A stretch of 30,831 nt of DNA from contig CAYJKB010000024.1 in assembly GCA_964370625.1 (NCBI GenBank), positions 1-30,831 on the forward strand, written 5' to 3'. This DNA is from CAYJKB01 sp964370625 (GTDB taxonomy: Bacteria; Bacillota; Clostridia; Oscillospirales; Butyricicoccaceae). A model generated the notes under the pieces. That model ran no database searches. It saw only the letters and a list, made by a program, of their open reading frames with translations, and had not been told where the DNA came from. The translations under genes were made by a program, and so were the position numbers. Below are positions 16,665-24,731 of the stretch, one piece after another (position 1 is the first letter of the stretch; each line of letters begins with the position of its first letter).

Positions 16665-17582
16665 TTATTTAATGTGAGCTACTATATCATCTCTCATACG
16701 AATTGCTTCATTTCTTGCAGCTTCTATGAAATCTGTACCGTTTTTCTCTGTTTTTTGCCAAGCGCACATGATTCCACGAGATGAATTTACTATAGCACCT
16801 AAACCATCATCATTAAAGCAGTTTGCAATATCTGCTGCTGTTGCACCTTGAGCACCATAACCAGGTACTAGGAAATATGATTTAGGAATAATATCACGAA
16901 TAATTTTTTGTTCTTCAGGATAAGTTGCACCAACTACAGCAGATACTTCATTATATCCACATTCAGTATAAAGTCCTTCTCCCCAAATTTTAAGCATTTC
17001 AGCTACATTTGCATAAAGTGGTTTACCTTCCATATCACGGTTTTGAAGTTCACCTGAAGATTTATTTGATGTCTTAACTAGGATAAAAATACTTTTTTTA
17101 CGTTCTCTACATTGTTTTAAAAATGGTTCAATACCATCTGTGCCTAAATATGCATTAATAGTTGCGCTATCAGCTCCATAAGGCTCGATATGTGTATCTC
17201 CAACACGGGTTACACCTAAATAGCTTTCAGCATATGCTGTTGCTGTTGCACCGATATCATTTCTTTTTACATCAGCAATTACATACATACCTTTTTCTTT
17301 TGCATAAGCAATAGTATCACGAAGTGCCACAGCACCTTCAGCACCTAGTAATTCATAATATGCAGCTTGTGGTTTGACAGCTGGAACAATATCATATAGT
17401 CCGTCAATTAAATATTTATTAAAAGTAAGAACACTTTCAGCTGCAGCTTTTAATGTTTCACCATATTTTGCAATATTTTCTTGAACGATAAATGATGGAA
17501 TATATTCAAGTCTTGCATCTAGACCTGCAACTGTTGGATTATTTGTTTCTTTAATTTTTTGCACTAAAGTATTAATTGACAT
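16665..17582 (-). CDS. pyrF: orotidine 5'-phosphate decarboxylase (long form)
   Basis: Last step of UMP synthesis. The 305-residue protein belongs to the longer OMP decarboxylase group, typical of Mycobacterium and many Clostridia, rather than the 230-240 residue Bacillus type. It has GLDARLEYIP near the N terminus, the catalytic segment VIADVKRNDIGATATAYA (Asp-Lys-x-x-Asp), LVKTSNKSSGELQ and PGYGAQGA. GGAGG lies 6-7 bases before the ATG and a good promoter precedes it. It is the first gene of a probable pyrF-pyrK-pyrD series on the same strand, but the repeat in between may separate transcripts. I saw no PyrR-type attenuator in its short leader. Confidence 0.96.
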   Translation of the reverse strand: MSINTLVQKIKETNNPTVAGLDARLEYIPSFIVQENIAKYGETLKAAAESVLTFNKYLIDGLYDIVPAVKPQAAYYELLGAEGAVALRDTIAYAKEKGMYVIADVKRNDIGATATAYAESYLGVTRVGDTHIEPYGADSATINAYLGTDGIEPFLKQCRERKKSIFILVKTSNKSSGELQNRDMEGKPLYANVAEMLKIWGEGLYTECGYNEVSAVVGATYPEEQKIIRDIIPKSYFLVPGYGAQGATAADIANCFNDDGLGAIVNSSRGIMCAWQKTEKNGTDFIEAARNEAIRMRDDIVAHIK

Positions 17583-17628
17583 TTTTTGTCCTCCATTATT
17601 TAAGAAAAATTTCTTTTAATCTTTTGAT

Positions 17629-17657
17629 ATTATACTATATAACATAATATATGTAAA
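17629..17657 (-). promoter_or_regulatory. promoter of pyrF
   Basis: TTTACA (17657-17652), 17-base spacer, TATAAT (17634-17629), about 45 bases before the start codon. Confidence 0.75.
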
Positions 17658-17787
17658 CAAATTAAATCATTTTTTGACTTTTTTTTCTGTTTTTACCAAC
17701 ACTTTAAAGTAATTTTATTTACCTTTTTGTAAACAATAATATTGTAGTTTTAATTGTTATAATTTTTTAAGAAAGTGATGTGTTTAT

Positions 17788-17964
17788 ATGAAAGTAAATT
17801 CAATAATGACAGGTGTTGTCGCTGCTGTAGCAACAGGTGCTACTGCCTTTATGTTATCAAACAAAAGTATGCAAAATAAAGCTCGTAAAACTGTTAAAAA
17901 ATCTGCTGGTAAAACCATTCACATGGCTGGAGATATAGTTGATAGTATTTCCAAGATGTTTTAA
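17788..17964 (+). CDS. 58-aa membrane-anchored small protein, YtxH-like
   Basis: A 58-residue frame on the opposite strand to its neighbours. It has a short N terminus (MKVNSIM), one hydrophobic Gly/Ala/Thr-rich helix (TGVVAAVATGATAFML), then a basic stretch (NKARKTVKKSAGKT) and a C-terminal amphipathic end (GDIVDSISKMF). This layout resembles small YtxH-type or related Clostridia proteins with one N-terminal membrane helix; the family call is only a likeness. A TATAAT box is at 17758-17763, a weak AAAGTGATG site lies 8 bases before the ATG, and a strong terminator follows. Function unknown. Confidence 0.65.
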   Translation: MKVNSIMTGVVAAVATGATAFMLSNKSMQNKARKTVKKSAGKTIHMAGDIVDSISKMF

Positions 17965-17998
17965 AATATTGATTTAGCAGATTTTTATATACAAAAAA

Positions 17999-18027
17999 GA
18001 TGGTGCGTCACAATGTGACACACCATC
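17999..18027. terminator. bidirectional terminator between the 58-aa gene and nspC
   Basis: GATGGTG-c-GTCAC, loop AAT, GTGAC-a-CACCATC. The minus strand continues with a run of Ts, ending the polyamine operon 8 bases after the nspC stop; the plus strand gives a weaker TTTAAAATT tail for the small gene. Confidence 0.88.
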
Positions 18028-18034
18028 TTTAAAA

Positions 18035-19174
18035 TTATAGTCTACATTTAAAATCTTGATAACCAAAGGTTTTTACAACTGTTACTACACCATTGTTATC
18101 CACTTTAGCAATAGTCGGCAGTTTCATTCCGTTAAATGTATTATTTTTAACCATCGAATAGATAGCCATATCACAAAAAACAAGCTTATCTCCAACTTCA
18201 AGTGGTGTATCGAAAGAATAATCCCCTATAACATCACCAGATAGGCAAGTTGGCCCTGCAAAACGATATGAATATTCTTTTTCATTTACTTCACCCGAGC
18301 TAATAACACGAGGTCTGTAAGGTACTTCGAGCACGTCAGGCATATGACATGCAGCAGATGTATCTAAAATTGCAATATTAATGCCATTTTTGATAATATC
18401 AAGCACTGTAGAAACTAAAAATCCAGCATTAAGTGCTATAGCTTCTCCTGGTTCTAAATAAACTTCAACATTGTATTTTGATTTAAATTTATTTATAGCG
18501 TTTACCAGTAAATCAACATCATAATCTTCACGAGTGATATGATGACCACCACCGAAGTTAATCCATTTCATATTATGAAAATATTTTCCAAATTTTTGTT
18601 CTACAGCTTCAAGTGTAGTAATCAAATCATCGCTATTTTGCTCACAAAGTGTGTGAAAATGAAATCCTGATAATCCGTCTAACATCTCTTCCCTAAAATT
18701 TTCAAGTGTTACACCCATGCGAGAACCTTGCCCACAAGGGTCATACATTCCATGCTCACCTGTTGAACATTCAGGATTTAAACGAATGCCAATTTCTTTT
18801 CCACTTGCTATAGCTTTTTCTCTATATCTTTCCCATTCTGAGAATGAATTAAATATAACATGATCACAAATATTTAGAATTTCATCCATTTCATATGGTG
18901 TATATGCTGCTGAAAACACATGAGTTTCTTTGCCAAATTCTTCAAAACCGAGTTTTGCTTCATAAAGACCACTTGCTGTAGTTCCATCTAAATACTGTGC
19001 TATTTTAGGATATAGTGAATACATTGAAAATGCTTTTTGTGCAAGCAAAATTTTGCAACCAGTACGTTCTTTTACGCTTTGAAGTATCTCTAAATTTTTA
19101 ACTATCAGACGCTCATCAGTGGCATAATACGGAGTTTGCACTGCATTTATATCAAAATTTGCAATATCTATCAT
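18035..19174 (-). CDS. nspC: carboxynorspermidine/carboxyspermidine-type decarboxylase
   Basis: PLP-dependent alanine-racemase-fold decarboxylase that removes CO2 from carboxyspermidine or a related carboxylated polyamine. The 379-residue protein shows the N-terminal PLP lysine segment ILLAQKAFSMYSLYP (K47), HFHTLCEQNSDD, NFGGGHHITREDYD, the phosphate-binding region VYLEPGEAI, and a C-terminal CLSGDVIGDYSF block with the conserved Cys of this family. It shares one base with the upstream LYS1-like gene, its expected enzymatic partner, and is the last gene of the operon. The exact substrate (carboxyspermidine, carboxynorspermidine or carboxyaminopropylagmatine) cannot be read from sequence. Confidence 0.92.
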   Translation of the reverse strand: MIDIANFDINAVQTPYYATDERLIVKNLEILQSVKERTGCKILLAQKAFSMYSLYPKIAQYLDGTTASGLYEAKLGFEEFGKETHVFSAAYTPYEMDEILNICDHVIFNSFSEWERYREKAIASGKEIGIRLNPECSTGEHGMYDPCGQGSRMGVTLENFREEMLDGLSGFHFHTLCEQNSDDLITTLEAVEQKFGKYFHNMKWINFGGGHHITREDYDVDLLVNAINKFKSKYNVEVYLEPGEAIALNAGFLVSTVLDIIKNGINIAILDTSAACHMPDVLEVPYRPRVISSGEVNEKEYSYRFAGPTCLSGDVIGDYSFDTPLEVGDKLVFCDMAIYSMVKNNTFNGMKLPTIAKVDNNGVVTVVKTFGYQDFKCRL

Positions 19175-20373
19175 TAGTCCACCATAGTTGGGTTATGATT
19201 TTCAATCCAAGGTAATCCCCATTTGTTTAGTTCATCCATAAATGGATCTGGATCAAATTCTTCCATGTTATAGACACCAGGTTTATTCCAAGTTCCATTC
19301 ATAACAAGCATAGCACCAATCATAGCTGGCACACCAGTTGTATATGAAATCGCTTGGCTTTGAACTTCTTTGTAACATTCTTCGTGGTCACAAACGTTAT
19401 ATACTTGGTAAGTACGCTCTTTGCCATCTTTAACACCTTTAAAGATACAACCAATGTTAGTTTTACCTTTTGTACGAGGTCCTAGTGTTGATGGGTCTGG
19501 AAGTACAGCTGCTAAAAACTGCATTGGAACAATTTTTTGACCATTAAATTCAATAGGTTCAATAGATGTCATACCAACATTTTCAAGACATTTTAAGTGA
19601 GTAAGGTAGCTTTGTCCAAAAGTCATGAAGAAACGAATTCTTTTAATTCCTTTAAGATTTAAAGCTAGACTTTCAAGCTCTTCATGGTAAAGAAGATACA
19701 TATCTTTTTGGCCAATTTGCTCAAAATTGTATTCTCTTTTAATTTCCATTGGAGAAGTTTCGATAAATTCACCGTTTTCCCAATATCTACCATTAGCAGC
19801 TACTTCACGAATATTGATTTCAGGGTTAAAGTTTGTTGCAAAAGGATAACCATGATCACCACCATTTGCATCTAAAATATCAAGGTAGTGAATTTCATCG
19901 AAATAATGTTTTTGTGCATAAGCAGAAAAAACTCCAGTTACACCAGGGTCAAAACCACTTCCTAAAAGTGCACAAATTCCAGCTTCTTTGAATTTTTCAC
20001 GATAAGCCCATTGCCATTTGTATTCGAATTTAGCATTATCAAGTGGCTCATAGTTTGCTGTATCAACATAGTGAGTTTTTGTTGCTAAACAAGCGTCCAT
20101 AATAGTTAAATCTTGATATGGAAGTGCAAGGTTTAGAACAACATCAGGTTTAAAGCTGTTTATAAGTTCAATCAGCTCCTCTGTATTGTCTGCATCTACC
20201 TTAGCTGTATGAATAATAGTTTTGCCACCATCAAGTTTTGCTTTTAGTGCATCACATTTTGATTTTGTACGGCTGGCAATCATAATTTCTTCGAAAACTT
20301 CGCTGTTTTGACAACATTTATGGATTGCAACAGATGCAACTCCACCGCAACCAATAATTAACACTTTTCCCAT
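19174..20373 (-). CDS. carboxynorspermidine/carboxyspermidine dehydrogenase (saccharopine dehydrogenase family)
   Basis: NADPH-dependent enzyme expected to join aspartate semialdehyde to an amine (putrescine, diaminopropane or agmatine), giving a carboxylated polyamine for the following decarboxylase. The 399-residue protein has an N-terminal Rossmann motif MGKVLIIGCGGVASVAIHKC, ALPYQDLTIMDACL, HYVDTANYEP, and LLGSGFDPGVTGVFSAYAQ, all typical of the LYS1-type carboxynorspermidine synthase group. AAGGAG lies 8 bases before the ATG. It starts 17 bases after the speB stop and overlaps nspC by one base. True saccharopine dehydrogenase is less likely because of the nspC partner. Confidence 0.9.
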   Translation of the reverse strand: MGKVLIIGCGGVASVAIHKCCQNSEVFEEIMIASRTKSKCDALKAKLDGGKTIIHTAKVDADNTEELIELINSFKPDVVLNLALPYQDLTIMDACLATKTHYVDTANYEPLDNAKFEYKWQWAYREKFKEAGICALLGSGFDPGVTGVFSAYAQKHYFDEIHYLDILDANGGDHGYPFATNFNPEINIREVAANGRYWENGEFIETSPMEIKREYNFEQIGQKDMYLLYHEELESLALNLKGIKRIRFFMTFGQSYLTHLKCLENVGMTSIEPIEFNGQKIVPMQFLAAVLPDPSTLGPRTKGKTNIGCIFKGVKDGKERTYQVYNVCDHEECYKEVQSQAISYTTGVPAMIGAMLVMNGTWNKPGVYNMEEFDPDPFMDELNKWGLPWIENHNPTMVD

Positions 20374-20390
20374 TTTTTATCTCCTTTATG

Positions 20391-21233
20391 TTAAATAATT
20401 AATAATAATTCTCTTAATATTTTGCAAGCTGCTGCTGTAGATATTCCACTTTGATCATAAATTGGTGCAAGTTCATTGATATCTAAGCCTACAACGTTCA
20501 CATCTCTTAATTGCTTAATAGCTGAAATTAGCTCTTTAAATGTAATTCCACCAGCTTCTGGTGTTCCTGTTCCAGGAAACTCTGATGGGTCTAATACATC
20601 TAAGTCAAGTGAAAAGTACACAGGTTTACCTTTAAGTTCTTCAACTGTTTTTTCAAAACCATCAAGGCAAAACGGTGTAAATTTTGTATGGTTTTTCGCA
20701 AATTCAAATTCATATTTTTCACCACTGCGAATACCAAATTGATGAATTCTTCCATCTCCTATAAATTCCCAAATCCTGCGCATAACTGTAGAATGTGATA
20801 ATTTTTCATCTAAGTAATCAAATCTCAAATCTGTGTGTGCATCTAGATGTATTACATGAACATCTGGATATTTTTCAAGCACAGCTGTAAAACTTCCCAG
20901 TGTTACTAAATGTTCCCCACCTACCATAACAGGGATTTTATTATCACTTAAAATTTTAGCAGTTGTTTCACTGATTTCAGATAACACTCTTTCTGTATTT
21001 CCGAAAGGCAAATCTAAATCACCGATGTCGCAAACAGAAATTGATGTTAAATCACGATTTTGATAAGGAGAATATGTTTCTATTCCAAATGATTCATTTC
21101 GTATCGCAGAAGGACCAAACCTTGTTCCTGGTCGATAGGAAGTTGTCCCATCGAATGGAGCACCAAAAATAACTATTTTTGCGTTGTCATATTCTTCATC
21201 ACAGGAAATGAATGTTTGTATATTTCTATTCAT
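20391..21233 (-). CDS. speB: agmatinase-family ureohydrolase
   Basis: Hydrolyses agmatine to putrescine and urea, or possibly aminopropylagmatine to spermidine. The 280-residue arginase-fold protein has all manganese motifs: GGEHLVTLG, HLDAHTDLRFDY, SLDLDVLDPSEFPGTGTPE. The N-terminal part GAPFDGTTSYRPGTRFGP is typical of agmatinases. Its start overlaps the speE end by 8 bases, with GAGGAG upstream inside speE. Its place between speE and the dehydrogenase/decarboxylase pair leaves the substrate open between agmatine and aminopropylated agmatine. Confidence 0.93.
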   Translation of the reverse strand: MNRNIQTFISCDEEYDNAKIVIFGAPFDGTTSYRPGTRFGPSAIRNESFGIETYSPYQNRDLTSISVCDIGDLDLPFGNTERVLSEISETTAKILSDNKIPVMVGGEHLVTLGSFTAVLEKYPDVHVIHLDAHTDLRFDYLDEKLSHSTVMRRIWEFIGDGRIHQFGIRSGEKYEFEFAKNHTKFTPFCLDGFEKTVEELKGKPVYFSLDLDVLDPSEFPGTGTPEAGGITFKELISAIKQLRDVNVVGLDINELAPIYDQSGISTAAACKILRELLLII

Positions 21234-22077
21234 CTTCTTTTAGCATCTCCTCTACATAGGTCGGCAAATAAAAAGCACCTTTATGAAGCTTTTTATTATA
21301 ATATTTTGTTTTTATTCCATTTTCATTCAACTTATCTTTGTTAAAGTCATGTATTGGATGATATTTTTTAGATGCAAATCCAAATAACCAATGTCCTGAT
21401 GGGTAAGTTGGTATGTGCGCTTGATAAACTCTAGCAATATCAAAGGATTGTACAATTCGCTTATGTGCACGTTTCATTGCTGTTGCATCACCTTTATAAA
21501 ATGGGCTTTCATGCTGGTTTACCATGATTCCATCTGCACGAAGTGCTTTGAAACAGTTTCCATAAAATTCTTTTGTAAACAAACCTTCTCCTGGGCCAAA
21601 TGGGTCTGTTGAATCTACTATTATTATATCATATTTATTCTCATATCGTCTAATAAATTTTAAGCCATCTTGATAATAAATATTTAGTCTAGGATCATCG
21701 AATGAGCAAGCTGTCTGTGGCAGATGCTCTATGCTAAGCTTTACAACCATTTCATCGATTTCTACAAGGTCTATATTTTCAATATCAGAGTATCTACACA
21801 ATTCTCGGATTACTCCGCCGTCACCAGCGCCAATTACCAGAATATTTTTTGGATTAGGGTGCACTGACATCGGCACATGTGTTATCATTTCATGATAGAT
21901 AAATTCATCTTTTTCTGTTACCATCATGAATCCATCTAACGTTAAAAATTTACCAAATTCAGGGCTTTCAAAAATATCTATTCGTTGGAATTTACTTTGG
22001 AAACTGCATATTTGTCTATCTACTCTAATAGAAAGTTTAACATTTTTTGTATGTTCTTCGCTAAACCAAAATTCCAT
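21226..22077 (-). CDS. speE: spermidine synthase (polyamine aminopropyltransferase)
   Basis: Transfers the aminopropyl group of decarboxylated S-adenosylmethionine to putrescine (or, in some organisms, agmatine). The 283-residue protein has FLTLDGFMMVTEKDEFIYHEM, the nucleotide-binding motif IGAGDGGVIRELCRY, and the catalytic IIVDSTDPFGPGEGLFTKEFY segment. Length is normal. The start overlaps the speA stop by one base, with AAAGGGGAG close upstream. SpeD, encoded first in the operon, makes its co-substrate. Confidence 0.96.
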   Translation of the reverse strand: MEFWFSEEHTKNVKLSIRVDRQICSFQSKFQRIDIFESPEFGKFLTLDGFMMVTEKDEFIYHEMITHVPMSVHPNPKNILVIGAGDGGVIRELCRYSDIENIDLVEIDEMVVKLSIEHLPQTACSFDDPRLNIYYQDGLKFIRRYENKYDIIIVDSTDPFGPGEGLFTKEFYGNCFKALRADGIMVNQHESPFYKGDATAMKRAHKRIVQSFDIARVYQAHIPTYPSGHWLFGFASKKYHPIHDFNKDKLNENGIKTKYYNKKLHKGAFYLPTYVEEMLKEDE

Positions 22078-23528
22078 TAATACTCCCCTTTCAACACCAT
22101 AATGTTTTCAATTGTCATATCTTCAGGGCCTGTCATTGAGCAACCTTTTTCCTTTGCATATTTAATATAATTAATTATTTCCTCGGTAATACGCTCACCT
22201 GGTGCTAAAATAGGAATACCAGGAGGATATGCCATTACAAATTCAGCACAGATAAGCCCTGTTGCTTCAGACATTTTGACACTCCTTTTATCCCCGTAGA
22301 ATGCCTCTTGAGGTGACATTTCTACTACAGGATTTATATATTCAAGCGGAATTGCTTCATTTCTCTCTTTTTTATAAATTCTTCGAATTTCAGATAATGC
22401 TCCAATAAGTCTTTCTATATTTTTATCACTATCACCAACAGAGATATATGCAAGCACATTTCCTATATCTCCAAATTCGATTTGAATATCATATTCATCA
22501 CGTAAAAGATCATAAACTTCAATACCAGCAAGTCCTAAATCTAGCGTATTAATTGACAGTTTCGTGCTATCAAAATCAAATACTGTATCTCCGTTTATAA
22601 GTTCTTTTGAATACGCATAATAATCACCTATCTCTGCAATTTCAGAACGGGCATAATCTGAAAGCTCTGTAACTCTTGCAAAGATTTCTTTTCCGTGAAG
22701 TGCAAGATTTCTTCTGGATATATCAAGGCTAGACAGTAGCAAGTATGAGCCACTTGTAGTTTGCGTAAGGTTGATTATTTGGCGTACATATCCCTCGTTT
22801 ATATTTTCATTGCATAACAAAAAAGAGCTTTGAGTTAGCGAGCCACCAGATTTATGCATACTAATAGATGACATATCTGCCCCCGCTTCCATTGCTGACA
22901 CTGGCATATTTTCTCCAAAATAAAAGTGTGTACCATGTGCCTCATCAGCTAAAACTTTCATGCCCGCATCATGTGCAACACGAACAATTTCTCTTAAATT
23001 CGAGCATATACCGTAATATGTCGGATTATTTACTAAAATTGCTTTAGCTTCTGGATTTTCTTCAATCGCTTTCTTAACATCATGAATAGACATACCAAGT
23101 GATATGCCAAGGCGTTTGTTTGTTTGCGGATTTATATAAACAGGTATTGCCCCACATAGGATAAGCGAATTTATAACACTTCTGTGCACATTTCGTGGCA
23201 ATATAATTTTATCTCCTCGTTTTACAACAGATAAAATCATAGCTTGTACAGAAGATGTCGTTCCTCCTACCATAAAAAATGCATAGGCAGCACCAAAGGC
23301 TTTTGCAGCTATTTTTTCAGCTTCATGAATAACACTAACAGGATGACATAGATTATCAAGAGGTTTCATTGAATTTACATCTACTGTCATACATTTCTCG
23401 CCTAAAAACTTTGTAAGTTCTGGATTTCCTTTTCCTCTTTTATGTCCCGGGACATCAAACGGAACCATTCTCATTGATTTAAACTCTTGTAGCGCTTCAT
23501 ATATAGGAGCTTTTTTTTGAATATTCAA
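22077..23528 (-). CDS. speA: arginine decarboxylase (Orn/Lys/Arg decarboxylase family)
   Basis: PLP enzyme that most likely converts arginine to agmatine; the downstream agmatinase supports arginine as substrate over lysine or ornithine. From the TTG at 23528 the product is 483 residues, close to the roughly 490-residue Bacillus SpeA type. Motifs: FDVPGHKRGKGNPE near the N terminus, DEAHGTHFYF, SMHKSGGSLTQSSFLL with the PLP lysine, and a C-terminal YPPGIPILAPGE block. The TTG is chosen because AAAGGAG sits 8 bases before it; that site overlaps the speD stop. Upstream in-frame ATGs lie inside speD and lack such a site. Confidence 0.92.
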   Translation of the reverse strand: MNIQKKAPIYEALQEFKSMRMVPFDVPGHKRGKGNPELTKFLGEKCMTVDVNSMKPLDNLCHPVSVIHEAEKIAAKAFGAAYAFFMVGGTTSSVQAMILSVVKRGDKIILPRNVHRSVINSLILCGAIPVYINPQTNKRLGISLGMSIHDVKKAIEENPEAKAILVNNPTYYGICSNLREIVRVAHDAGMKVLADEAHGTHFYFGENMPVSAMEAGADMSSISMHKSGGSLTQSSFLLCNENINEGYVRQIINLTQTTSGSYLLLSSLDISRRNLALHGKEIFARVTELSDYARSEIAEIGDYYAYSKELINGDTVFDFDSTKLSINTLDLGLAGIEVYDLLRDEYDIQIEFGDIGNVLAYISVGDSDKNIERLIGALSEIRRIYKKERNEAIPLEYINPVVEMSPQEAFYGDKRSVKMSEATGLICAEFVMAYPPGIPILAPGERITEEIINYIKYAKEKGCSMTGPEDMTIENIMVLKGEY

Positions 23529-23541
23529 ATCTTCTTCTCCT

Positions 23542-24306
23542 TTAAAATACATTTTTACCGCTGAATATTTCAATCATCTCACGTCTGATATTATTAGTAA
23601 TCTCAAGTCGTTTGCGAGGTGGTATTTCATATACATCAGCATTAAATAAATAGTTTTGAAGATCTACATCTTTAATAAGCATTTTTGTATGGAAAATGTT
23701 TGAATTATAAACATTTATATCAACAGCATCATATTTATCTAATGTAACAGGATCTATGAAGTGTTGAATGCTTGTAATATTATTATCTATAAATAGCTTT
23801 TTACCTTCGACATTTCGTGTGAATCCACGAACTTTATAATCAAGTGTTATAATATCAGAATCAAAACTTTCTAGCAAAAAGTCTAATGTTGAAAGTGGTG
23901 AAATTTCCCCACATGTAGCAACATCTATATCTACACGAAAAGTTGCAATGCTTGTGTCAGGATGATATTCAGGGTATGTATGTACCGTTACATGGCTTTT
24001 ATCAAGATGTGCTACTACAGTTTCACCCATTCGATTTGACATCATGCTGCTTTCTGCAATCAAAAAAGTAACACTTGCCCCTTGTGGCTCGTAATCTTGT
24101 TTGGATACATTTAGAACTGTTGCACCAATCATCTCAGTTAATTTATATAAAATATTAGTTAAACGCTCTGAATTGTATTGATCATCAATATAAGCTATAT
24201 AATCTCTCTGCTCACGCTCTGTTTTTGCATAACAAATATCATAAATATTAAAGCTTAAAGATTTTGTAAGATTGTTAAATCCATAAAGTTGTAGTTTTGC
24301 AGACAT
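23542..24306 (-). CDS. speD: S-adenosylmethionine decarboxylase proenzyme (class 1A)
   Basis: Makes decarboxylated S-adenosylmethionine, the aminopropyl donor for SpeE. The 254-residue protein resembles the E. coli-type (class 1A) enzyme: LDKSHVTVHTYPEYHP with Ser104 as the expected self-cleavage residue that becomes the pyruvoyl group, ATCGEISPLSTLDFLL, DYKVRGFTRNVEG and NIFHTKMLIKDVDLQNYLF. The frame stays open 61 codons further upstream, but GGGAGGGG lies 9 bases before the ATG at 24306 and the protein then starts MSAKLQLYGFNNL like its homologues. First gene of the six-gene polyamine operon, directly behind an attenuator-like terminator. Confidence 0.95.
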   Translation of the reverse strand: MSAKLQLYGFNNLTKSLSFNIYDICYAKTEREQRDYIAYIDDQYNSERLTNILYKLTEMIGATVLNVSKQDYEPQGASVTFLIAESSMMSNRMGETVVAHLDKSHVTVHTYPEYHPDTSIATFRVDIDVATCGEISPLSTLDFLLESFDSDIITLDYKVRGFTRNVEGKKLFIDNNITSIQHFIDPVTLDKYDAVDINVYNSNIFHTKMLIKDVDLQNYLFNADVYEIPPRKRLEITNNIRREMIEIFSGKNVF

Positions 24307-24661
24307 AACAGGTATCCCCTCCCAAAAAATAAGATGTATTATGGCGCATTTCACCACAATACATCTTATATAAACGTCAAAAAGTCGAGTGCATTTAATC
24401 ACGATAATTAATACCGCATTTATTTTGTCACATTGTTCAGAGTCTATACAGCAAATGTCCGCCTTTACTACTCTTATTGACCGTTTCACAAGCTTGTGGT
24501 TAATAATACCCCACTTATAAAATTTGCGTAAAAAACGCTATCAATAATATGGAATTTCCATGTTTCGGCAGTTGACCTGGCTGTCCGTTGCCATAGCCTA
24601 TGAAATAAATCAAAGGATAAGCTCATTTCTGAGCGGTCAAAAAAGTTCTTTTATTAAACTC
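24307..24661 (-). promoter_or_regulatory. long structured 5' leader of the polyamine operon (candidate regulatory RNA)
   Basis: About 350 bases without a credible gene lie between a good promoter and speD. Visible elements in order: hairpin GCTCA-gaaa-TGAGC; GGCT (24598-24595) pairing with AGCC (24582-24579), with GGCA in its loop complementary to TGCC (24570-24567), a possible pseudoknot; palindrome ATGGAAATTCCAT; GCGT/ACGC hairpin; GTGG (24514-24511) pairing with CCAC (24499-24496); palindrome CACAAGCTTGTG; and the terminator hairpin. It does not match the SAM-I, T-box, cobalamin, glycine, TPP or ZTP consensus as I remember them. Regulation is inferred from layout only. Confidence 0.6.
24323..24369 (-). 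terminator. attenuator-like terminator directly before speD
   Basis: On the minus strand ATAAGATGTATT-g-TGGTG, loop AAATG, CGCCA-t-AATACATCTTAT forms an 18-bp stem (two wobble pairs), followed by six Ts. The speD ribosome binding site begins at the next base, so the hairpin can only act on speD and downstream genes. Confidence 0.88.
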
Positions 24662-24668
24662 CACACTA

Positions 24669-24697
24669 AATATAACATTTGCATACAATTTTGTCAA
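24669..24697 (-). promoter_or_regulatory. promoter of the polyamine operon
   Basis: TTGACA (24697-24692), 17-base spacer, TATATT (24674-24669); near-consensus, about 365 bases before the speD start. Confidence 0.82.
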
Positions 24698-24731
24698 TAG
24701 ATGCACTATGTTTAATTTGTTTAGCTGTATG

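Noticed and set aside
17583..17657. PyrR-type attenuator before pyrF
   Set aside because: The leader is only about 40 bases, with no anti-antiterminator, terminator or PyrR-binding motif.
24307..24489. In-frame extension of speD by 61 codons to a GTG
   Set aside because: It would run through the attenuator, lacks a ribosome binding site, and homologues start at the ATG at 24306 behind GGGAGGGG.
24540..24661. SAM-I riboswitch upstream of speD, suggested by CTTATCC
   Set aside because: The SAM-I core (AGAG-GAGGGA-GGC...GGCAACC order) is not present; only the CTTATC word matches.
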